A stretch of DNA of 64,000 nucleotides, from positions 7,180,001 to 7,244,000 of the forward strand of contig NC_063259.1 in the NCBI RefSeq assembly GCF_019578655.1, given 5' to 3'. The stretch's first letter is position 1. The number at the start of each line of letters is the position of its first letter. Shown here piece after piece: positions 59,989 through 64,000 of the stretch. The notes under the pieces were generated by a model, which was not told where the DNA came from, searched no databases, and saw only the letters and a list, made by a program, of their open reading frames with translations. Both the position numbers and the translations under genes were made by a program. The DNA comes from Ricinus communis (lineage: Eukaryota; Streptophyta; Magnoliopsida; Malpighiales; Euphorbiaceae).

Positions 59989-61640
59989 AATCACCCCACA
60001 CTTAAGCTTTTGCTTGTCCTCAAGAAATCAACAACTCACTCGTCAAACAAATAGCAAATAACTCAATCAAATACTTCGCAGAAAGTTAGCTCAAAATAAA
60101 TCTCAAAACTCCATAATGAATTTCCATGAAATTCCAAAATCACTAAATCCTTAAGAGAGAGAACAAAACTAATAAAACTGCTAAAATTAAAATGATAAAC
60201 CATTCAAACTGAGAAATTGAGAAACATGCCTCACAAGATGTCACTCGAAAACACAAAAGTGTATATTGGTGAAAGAGGATCGCCAAGCTCTCAACGCAAA
60301 AATACAGAAAAAAGTGCTTACCATAAGCTTGCTTATAGATCCAATCTCCACTACTGTGAAATAATCAATAATCATGATCAAAAGGTCTTGAGCCAAGTTG
60401 TAATGGGGTTAAGGTAGGCTACGGAGAAATATGGAAAGTAGGCTAAAAGTTGCTGGAGAATTATGCAGGTAATGCAAGAAAATAGCCAAGGATCAAATGC
60501 TGTACTAAAAAATGAACACTAAGTTACTCCAACAATAAGATGATGCTCGAAAAAAAATACTAAAAGAATACTAAATTCTCTCCCTTTTTTTTGATAGATA
60601 CTATGTATATATATTACAGCAGCTTATGTAGGAGCTGTTGTGGTTATTGACATAAACAATAAGAATGAATATCCAATTTTGGATTGAAGGGAGCATCTAT
60701 GAAAAATCTAGCAACTTAGTGATTGTATATAAAAAGAATGCAATTTGATCCAAAATGAAATGCAGCATAAACTTACATAATTTCCAGCAAGAACGGTAAA
60801 AAGAAAAATGAATGGAAGTGATAAAGTGAGTGTCAAAGGTGAATCACAATGAAAGAAAAGGCTAAGGCCCAAAATTGGTTCACTATGGGGAAAACAGGGT
60901 TAGGCTTTTGACCAAATTGTGTAAATCCTAAGTGCCCAAATCATCTCATGACTATAGAAAATTCATGTAATCTCAAAAGGAATCACAAAGCAAGTTCTAG
61001 AAACAAAGAGTATGTGCAATGCTCATTAAACAATAAGAAAAAGAGCATAAAAAATACTGATGCCCAATTTGGCTCAAAACCTCACCATTTGAGTGGGTCA
61101 AAATTGCATGAATTCTCAAATCAAAGTTTAAACAATCAATCATAATAACAAGCAGCAATATTAATAGTGTTCTATTTTCGAGATAAAGTAAAATGGAAAA
61201 ATTGAGGAAAAACACCAGTTTTACGTGGCTCAAGTGAAATCAAGAGACTCGTTCATTTCCTTCTTCTAACAAGATTCGATAAAAGTTATAAGGGTATCTA
61301 TTCAAAAGAGGAAAATCATTAACTACTTTATTGAAATAAAACTCAAGATAATAACAAACTAAGGTGCATACCCCACACTTAAGTATAACACTGTCCATAG
61401 TATTAGAAAGAGTAAAACTAGGTAAGCATATGACTCGCACATCATAGTTATTGAAGATCATGCATAGTTTTCAGATTGGGAAGCATAGTGTTTTACTAAA
61501 ATAACTCAACATAACATAAACAAATGAAAGGAAATAACATAAAATTCAGCATACAAAAGCAACAAAATAAAATAAAATAAAATAAAGGAAGGAAAATAAA
61601 AAGAAAAAGGAAAAAGAAAAGTTGCACAATATTTTTCTCT
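59989..61640 (-). other. 3' noncoding region of element A
   Basis: It carries the conserved 'cttgaggacaagcaaaagc' phrase (minus, 60005-60023) and an (AAAAT)n run at 61563-61585. Small openings at 60217-61461 look like chance. Confidence 0.6.
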
Positions 61641-63144
61641 GCTAGGAGTCTGCTGATGGTGTATCCTCACTGCTTGGACCTCCTTGAAGATGAGGAATAG
61701 AGGGCTGCGGTGGATCAGGGTCCGTGAAGCAGCCTGCCAGATCGAACTCCATCTCATCGATGAGTCGTTGATTTCATGCTCTAGCATCCATCAACTTTTT
61801 CATCTACTCCACTAGGAAGTCCATTTAGGTGGCCTGCCTCTCCAACCCGTTCATAAGCTGCTAAAGCACGATGTTCATTCGGCCAAGCTGTGCCCTAGTC
61901 TCCTCTTGAAACTGTGCAAATTGAGTATGGTGGTGCTGTTGTAGATCGCAGACTCGAGCACTAATCTGAGCATTCAATGTCCCTGCAAAAAAAGAGGATG
62001 AGGCTCCAAATGGAGGCATAAACACTCTAGCTGGGTTGGGGATCCTAACATCCGGGATCCCAGCCGACGGATCTTGGGCTCCTCTAGCCGCTGCCTCTCT
62101 AGCCTCCTTGACTATGGTGTTCACAAGCCTGTACTCTATACCATGTGGCTGTCTAGTAGCCGTGATCATCTACATGTTGATCATCTATCTAATCCCTACT
62201 GGTGTCATGTCACCAATAATTGAAAGCTCTGACAGAAAATCATCTAATACGTCCAGTCTCTTGGCTAACCTAGTCACGTACGGGCCAAAATAACAATGCA
62301 TCTTCTTTTGGGTGTCTAATATAAATGATCGGACTTGACGAGCCAACAAATATCCCAAGTCCAACTTCTTCTAATGTTGCATAGCCTAGAGGATGAAGAC
62401 ATCGATCTGTGTCATTGCTCCAAAACTATCTCCTCTGCTTGTAATAGTGTAGGCTAATAAGGTATGGAGATAGCGGAGATGATCCGGAAGGCCAAACGCC
62501 TTAGACCTGCTTGGGTAGTACGTTTCTGGCCTAAGTATCAATGAGTCCCACATGGTGTCGTAGGATATTGGGTGAATGTAGAGGCATCCTTGATACTCCT
62601 CCCCCAAGATCTCCTGTTCAGTCCATAATCCTAAATGCATGCCGAATTACGCGACTAACATTGAGAACTCCTTTCCCCCAAGTCTGAAATAAATTGCATC
62701 AGGCTGATGCCAGTTTATGATCTATTGCTGCAGGAAGAAGGTGCTGAGGAACTCAATTGTAAGCTCATGGTAGGTTGGTTCAATGATGTCAAAGAATCGC
62801 GCATACGGCAGAGTCTCGAACAAAGTGTGCACATCCTAAACCAATCCCACTCTTTCTAGGGATGCGAAGTCGATGCAACGACCTGCCATCACTTGCTTCC
62901 ATCTCATGACTTGGAACCAACTCTCATTTTCTGCATTAGGGAATGTCCACAGTGGATGACGACCAGGTGCAGGTGGGTTCACAACAGGTGCTCTTTGAGC
63001 TCGGACTAGTTGCTGTTGCGGTGCTGGGGCTGGTACTGGTGCTTGTGCTGGTGCTGTGGAGGAAGATGTTCATTCGCCACGTGATCGCTTGCTGGTAGGA
63101 ACTCATTTTGGTTACTTCCTACGGGATTGATCGCGGTCCGTCAT
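61640..63144 (-). pseudogene. Extra ORF of gypsy element A (plant 'transposon protein' type)
   Basis: The ATG at 63144 starts MTDRDQSRRK, then a stop. The frame continues through a Pro/Ala/Gln-rich stretch (TAPAQAPVPAPAPQQQL), WFQVMRWKQVMAGRCIDFAS, LTIEFLSTFFLQQ and IYFRLGGKEFSM. From 62640: MHLGLWTEQEILGEEYQGCL, YYPSRSKAFGLPDHLRYLHT, LLAYTITSRGDSFGAMTQID. From 62169: REAAARGAQDPSAGIPDVRI and a Gln/His-rich coiled-coil-like end (HHHTQFAQFQEETRAQLGRM). Stops interrupt it about six times. It sits 1.65 kb before the 3' LTR, as in element B. The 'EFL-T...LGL...SRSKA..L...RYLHTLL' pattern matches the domain in Athila-like ORFs. Confidence 0.6.
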
Positions 63145-64000
63145 ATTACCTGATGCACTGAATCATTAGTTATTCGTACAAGAAATTAAGTTAATAAAAA
63201 ATCCTACCGAAAATTGAACAGCATAATGGCTATGATTCGACTAACAGAAAACTTTAGACTTAATGAAAGACTAAAGCCTCAATCTCCTGCATAAACTAAC
63301 TAACCGATACATTCCAAACTACTTTATCGTGCACCAACTAACGCAACTTTATTCAAACACTTATTAATAATAGAATACTATAACAAACTTTATTTATGCA
63401 ATCCCCACACTTATCAATTTCATAATCAACTTCACAGCAATCATAATAACTAATATAGATTAAATCTAATTGAGGTCATCTTAAAGCAGTGCAACAACAT
63501 AAAAACTACCAAAACATACTAGCATGTCCTAAATAAAGTATATGTATAAAAGAAAAACTAAATTAAAAACAAACAAAAGCAAAAAGTGGAGAGACTTACT
63601 TGGAATTGCCGAGAAAAGTAGGGAGGATGAGAGAAATAGAAGAAAACCACACCTTAGAGCTTTAGAAAAGGGGTGGCAAAAACTTTTTGGAGGCCTTCTT
63701 TTTGTAGGCACGGGGCCAGCAAGGGCGAGGGCACAGAGCCCTTTGTTCGATTGTTCACCAATTTAGCACGGGCGGGGGCACGGTCGTGCCCATCAGTATG
63801 GCCTGGTGTTGCTGCCCGTGATGCCTTTGGAAGCCGTGCTGAATGGCCAAAATTCCCCAAGTCTTCATGTGTCTTTCATCACAGACTTGACTCAGGCCGT
63901 GCTGATAGGCACGGCCTGGTGTTGTAGCCCGTGATGGCCACGGAAACCATGGTGAAGGGGAGGTTTCCGGACTTTCCTCTACCATCTTGAGTCGCCGAGC
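63145..64000 (-). other. Upstream region of element A's ORF, partly LTR-U3-like
   Basis: 63145-63640 is AT-rich with nothing recognisable. 63700-63960 is GC-rich with palindromic 'ggcacggtcgtgccc', 'aggccgtgctgataggcacggcct' split elements, as in the LTRs. Overlapping ORFs on both strands here are shadows of that composition. The window ends inside it. Confidence 0.4.

Noticed and set aside
63529..63985. Five overlapping ORFs on both strands
   Set aside because: Palindromic GC-rich LTR-like sequence gives openings in many frames, with no domain.
1..64000. tRNA, rRNA, CRISPR arrays, operons
   Set aside because: None seen. tRNA-like matches are only short retrotransposon primer-binding sites, and operon logic does not apply to this plant nuclear DNA.

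Overview
This is nuclear DNA from a flowering plant, most likely a eudicot. It is AT-rich. The only host gene I can support has many introns with GT..AG borders and plant-type P4-ATPase sequence. Almost everything else is LTR-retrotransposon wreckage of plant-specific Ty1/copia and Ty3/gypsy lineages. I cannot name the species.

The host gene is a putative phospholipid flippase (P4-ATPase, ALA family) on the + strand, 21408-26996. I assembled it from 11 exons into about 1,233 codons, with all catalytic motifs present and phase-compatible splice sites. It lies in the least TE-disturbed part of the window. A TA-flanked MITE-like element, an AT-rich tandem array and simple repeats sit upstream. 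A second possible MITE sits downstream.

Left arm (1-17652). A Tekay-like LTR runs off the left edge (1-1331, minus). It interrupts the 3' part of a Ty3/gypsy element (1332-4521, plus) with a clear 3' LTR. That element had itself inserted into a decayed minus-strand gag element (4522-6995). An LTR-like block (8003-9915) follows, then a copia 3' end, LTR and new gag in the unusual order PPT-LTR-PBS (10023-13460). A small degenerate copia element lies between its two LTRs (14092-17652, minus).

Right arm (28490-64000). A large decayed SIRE-like copia element (28490-36300, minus) has an extra ORF between pol and its 3' LTR region. A solo LTR with perfect target duplication GGCGC (36301-37793) sits just beyond it. 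A plus-strand copia gag/protease pseudogene (38704-40706, resuming at 49079) is split by a complete gag-only gypsy element, 40707-49073, with GTGTG target duplications. Then come the 3' halves of two gypsy elements on the minus strand. Element B (49763-58638) carries a solo copia LTR at 52812-54622. Element A (58639 to the window end) has its 3' LTR abutting B's integrase.

The most interesting pattern is that extra, non-gag-pol ORFs sit just upstream of 3' LTRs in at least four separate elements, both gypsy and copia. Some have their own TATA-like boxes. All retroelement genes seen here are broken by stops or frameshifts.
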